Of a stretch of DNA of 8,510 nucleotides, positions 6,495-8,510 are shown piece after piece (positions within the stretch are counted from its first letter, which is position 1; the number at the start of each line of letters is the position of its first letter). Origin of the DNA: JBDSGC01 sp046594105 (GTDB lineage: Bacteria > Acidobacteriota > Thermoanaerobaculia > Gp7-AA8). The notes under the pieces were generated by a model. It was not told the DNA's origin. It did not search any database and worked only from the letters and a program-made list of their open reading frames with translations. Position numbers and translations under genes: made by a program. The stretch is from NCBI GenBank assembly GCA_046594105.1, contig JBKJQB010000268.1:1-8510 (forward strand), given 5' to 3'.

Positions 6495-6709
6495 AGGACT
6501 ACCACATCAACATCTTCTACAGCGACGAAGATGAGGGCTACATCGCCGACATCCCCGACCTCGACGCCTGCATTCCGTTCGGTGCGACAGCCGAGGAGGC
6601 ACTTGCTGAGGTAGCGCAGGCAAGAAACGCCTGGATCGAAGCAGGGCGAGAGGCTGGGAAACAGGTTCCGCCGCCGCGCGATCGCCCGGTCATCGATCAG
6701 ACGAGATAG
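6491..6709 (+). CDS. hicB: HicB-type antitoxin, short form, apparently intact
   Basis: 72 residues from GTG 6491, read as Met. HINIFYSDEDEGYIADIPDL, then an ACIPFGATAEEALAEV stretch, and WIEAGREAGKQVPPPRDRPV, show the partial RNase H-like fold of HicB. This domain binds HicA and blocks it. The C-terminal DNA-binding domain of longer HicB proteins is absent, as in the common short form of about 70 residues. AGGGAG (6481-6486) lies four bases upstream of GTG. The GTG overlaps the hicA stop (GTGA), which supports this start over the in-frame ATG at 6407; that stretch is frameshifted hicA sequence. With hicA broken, this is an orphan antitoxin. It might still neutralise HicA toxins from elsewhere, or it may simply not have decayed yet. 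Confidence 0.85.
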   Translation: MKDYHINIFYSDEDEGYIADIPDLDACIPFGATAEEALAEVAQARNAWIEAGREAGKQVPPPRDRPVIDQTR

Positions 6710-7012
6710 CAAGGTCGCGACGTTTACCATGGTCCTCACTATGCTCCAGAGCCGCGGAGCGGCGACATCGGTACTCGGCTGAGAAGAATGTCGTGCTCCG
6801 TTTGGGCACGCTTGCCGGAATTCACGACGATGTCGCTGGGCCTTGGAGATCACGCGGGACGAACTGGCGCGACGACTGTTCGGTTGATGCGGAAGCGCCT
6901 TTTCCTATTCTTCGTTCTCTCATTCACTTAACTGGAATCTTCACCCGCCAGCGTCCGATGGCGATCAATTTCTGATTGCCGGGATGCTTCGCGATTGCGA
7001 GAATGGCCACGG
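6710..7012. other. Intergenic stretch with no supportable gene
   Basis: Short open frames exist in several phases, but none has a good start, a ribosome site or a pattern I recognise. One plus-strand reading near 6811-6850 (LAGIHDDVAGPW) and another near 6838-6885 (WALEITRDELARRLFG, then stop) look faintly like pieces of small antitoxin or regulator genes and may be relics. No strong hairpin is seen. Bases 6885-6970 are less GC-rich and might hold the promoter of the next gene. Confidence 0.35.
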
Positions 7013-7687
7013 ATGCGCGACGACGAGATCGTGGTGTTTGAGCTGGTGAGCCGCGGCGACGCGAAGTGCGATGAATGCGGCCGGCAACTCTTCAAGGGGA
7101 ACCTCCTCAGGAAAGAAGGGGAGCGGGGACTGTGCATCGACTGCGCGGACTTGGGACACCTGGCGTACGTTCCGTCAGGCGACGCCTGCATCACGCGCCG
7201 CGCCTCGAAGTACTCCCCGCTGCGGGTGATCGTCCTGCGCTTCAGCCGCTCGCGAAAGCGTTATGAACGCCAGGGCATTCTGGTCCACCAGGAGGCCCTC
7301 GCGCGCGCTGAGGAGGAGTGCCTGGACGATGCCGAAGTGCGGGAGAGGCGCCGGGTGAGCGATGCGGAGCGCCGTGCCGAGCGCGACTCTGAATACGTCA
7401 AGGCATTTGCAGAAGAGATCCGCAAGCGGTACCCCAACGCTCCCGCAGATGCAGCCGCCGGCGTCGCGGCGCACGCCTGTCAAGTGCATTCGAAGCGGAT
7501 CGGACGAACGGCGGGCGCAAAGGACTTCGATCCGGCGGCGATCGATCTGGCGGTGCAGGCGCATGTTCGCCATCGTCATACCAATTACGATGAGCTGATG
7601 GCCGAGGGAGTGGAACGTCTCGATGGCCGGGCGCAAGTCAGGGCGGCGATCGATCTCACGCTGAGACAGTGGCGGGGCATCGCGTGA
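7013..7687 (+). CDS. Zinc-ribbon DUF2293 protein
   Basis: 224 residues from ATG 7013. The N-terminal domain carries two knuckles, CDEC (Cys19, Cys22) and CIDC (Cys41, Cys44), a likely zinc ribbon, followed by ADLGHLAYVPSGDACITRRA. A basic helical stretch at about 75-128 includes RFSRSRKRYERQG and many Arg and Glu residues. The C-terminal domain (about 130-220: IRKRYPNAPADAAAGVAAHA, HVRHRHTNYDELM) matches DUF2293. The function is unknown; the ribbon and basic region are consistent with nucleic-acid binding, which is inference. An in-frame TTG at 6995 would add six residues, and neither start has a strong ribosome site. The stop codon overlaps the GTG start of the SEC-C gene by four bases (GTGA), so the two are very probably translated together. 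Confidence 0.85.
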   Translation: MRDDEIVVFELVSRGDAKCDECGRQLFKGNLLRKEGERGLCIDCADLGHLAYVPSGDACITRRASKYSPLRVIVLRFSRSRKRYERQGILVHQEALARAEEECLDDAEVRERRRVSDAERRAERDSEYVKAFAEEIRKRYPNAPADAAAGVAAHACQVHSKRIGRTAGAKDFDPAAIDLAVQAHVRHRHTNYDELMAEGVERLDGRAQVRAAIDLTLRQWRGIA

Positions 7688-8510
7688 TCGCCGGACGGAA
7701 CGATCCCTGCCCCTGCGGCAGCGGACGCAAATACAAGAAGTGTCATCTCGCCGCGGACACGGCGGGTGCGGCCGGCGCGCGTCCCGACCAGACCTCTCCG
7801 TTTCACGACTTGGACAACCGTCTCGTCGATGAGCTGGGCAGGTATGCATCCAGGAGGTTCGGCGCTGAGCTCAGGGAGGTGCTCGAGGCACTCGATTCCT
7901 ATCCCGAGATGACCCCACAGCTCGCCGCTCCCTGGCTGGTCTACGTCTGTTCGATGGAAGGCCGTCCGGTCGTCGACTGGTACCTCGAGGAGAAAGCATC
8001 GTCTCTTCCTCGCGGACAGCGGGAATGGTTGGAGTGGCAGCGCAGAAGCTGGCTTTCCATCTGGGAGGTCACGGCGGTGCATCCGGGCCGCGGCCTCGAG
8101 TTGCGGGACGTTCTCACCGGCGAAGTGCGCACCGTCCATGAGGTCATCGGCTCGAAGTCGGCGGAGCCTCACTTGATGATGCTCGGTCGCGTCGTCGACA
8201 CGAGCTCTGTCTCGCTGATCTGCGGGATGCACCCGGTTCCGCTGCGCCCGCTGCAGGCGCAACGAGTCGTGGATCGAGTGCGCAAGATCCTGAGGCGCAA
8301 GACGCTGGTGTCGCCAGATCGATTGCGGCCGGAACGAGTCGTCTGGGGAATGCTGTTGGCGTGGTCGGAGGAAGTGTCGGCGCGCCAGGAGACTCCCCAA
8401 CTCGTCAATACGGACGGCGATCCACTTCTGCTGACCGAGGAGCGATGGCGCTTCGACCCCGCCAGACGCGACGAACTCATCACACTGGTCGCCACGATCG
8501 ACAACGCGGA
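7684..8510 (+). CDS. SEC-C motif protein, 3' end beyond the window
   Basis: The frame is open for 275 codons from GTG 7684 to the last base, so the protein is cut by the window edge. The first residues, GRNDPCPCGSGRKYKKCH, are a SEC-C zinc motif with Cys9, Cys11, Cys20 and His21 as ligands. This motif is known at the C-terminus of SecA, where it binds SecB, and in many unrelated proteins. Here it is N-terminal, followed by a long domain with WLVYVCSMEGRPVVDWYLEE, WLEWQRRSWLSIWEV, GRGLELRDVLTGEVRTVHEV and LICGMHPVPLRP. I remember this body in other SEC-C proteins of GC-rich bacteria, but its function is unknown to me. It is not a SecA: the ATPase domains are absent. GTG overlaps the DUF2293 stop as GTGA, so this start is well supported. 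Its role with the DUF2293 partner is unknown. Confidence 0.85.
   Translation, partial: MIAGRNDPCPCGSGRKYKKCHLAADTAGAAGARPDQTSPFHDLDNRLVDELGRYASRRFGAELREVLEALDSYPEMTPQLAAPWLVYVCSMEGRPVVDWYLEEKASSLPRGQREWLEWQRRSWLSIWEVTAVHPGRGLELRDVLTGEVRTVHEVIGSKSAEPHLMMLGRVVDTSSVSLICGMHPVPLRPLQAQRVVDRVRKILRRKTLVSPDRLRPERVVWGMLLAWSEEVSARQETPQLVNTDGDPLLLTEERWRFDPARRDELITLVATIDNA

Noticed and set aside
7585..8400. A 271-codon minus-strand open frame at the right end
   Set aside because: It is antisense to the SEC-C gene and the end of the DUF2293 gene, both supported by motifs and by the GTGA overlap. Its translation is low-complexity Arg/Pro-rich.

Overview
The window is GC-rich bacterial DNA. The best guess for its source is Acidobacteriota or a similar soil or sediment phylum. 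That rests on a membrane-anchored Ser/Thr kinase fused to a long TolB/PD40-type propeller, on hairpin-rich intergenic repeats, and on gene families (DUF2293, SEC-C, short HicB) that I remember from such genomes. No rRNA or other phylogenetic marker is present, so this is an inference.

Layout. Bases 1-666 are a non-coding repeat island. It holds two nested inverted-repeat structures (21-206 and 383-546), a 38-base direct repeat (274-311 and 558-595), and the first of three copies of a dispersed element of about 53 bases. Bases 667-3303 (minus strand) encode the receptor-like kinase, with a palindrome directly upstream of its start. Bases 3328-4114 hold a REP-like hairpin, a frameshifted and truncated small gene with a very good ribosome binding site, and an AT-richer leader. 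Bases 4115-5038 encode an HNH endonuclease with an extra N-terminal domain. Bases 5216-6001 encode a DUF429-like RNase H-fold protein. Bases 6198-6709 are a HicAB toxin-antitoxin locus in which hicA is broken by three frameshifts but hicB is intact. Bases 6710-7012 hold no convincing gene. Bases 7013-8510 hold a translationally coupled pair: a zinc-ribbon DUF2293 protein, and a SEC-C protein that runs off the window end.

How the parts relate. The middle third (about 3.6-6.7 kb) looks like an accessory patch. It has two predicted nucleases, a decayed toxin with its surviving antitoxin, and a decayed small gene. The same short element lies on both sides of the DUF429-like gene in inverted orientation (5077-5130 and 6033-6080) and again beyond the kinase (604-656). 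The kinase and the DUF2293/SEC-C pair look like ordinary resident genes. The most unusual signals are the three-copy element around the cassette-like gene, the decay of toxin but not antitoxin, and the HNH protein as a possible modification-dependent restriction enzyme. I see no proof of a new defence system.
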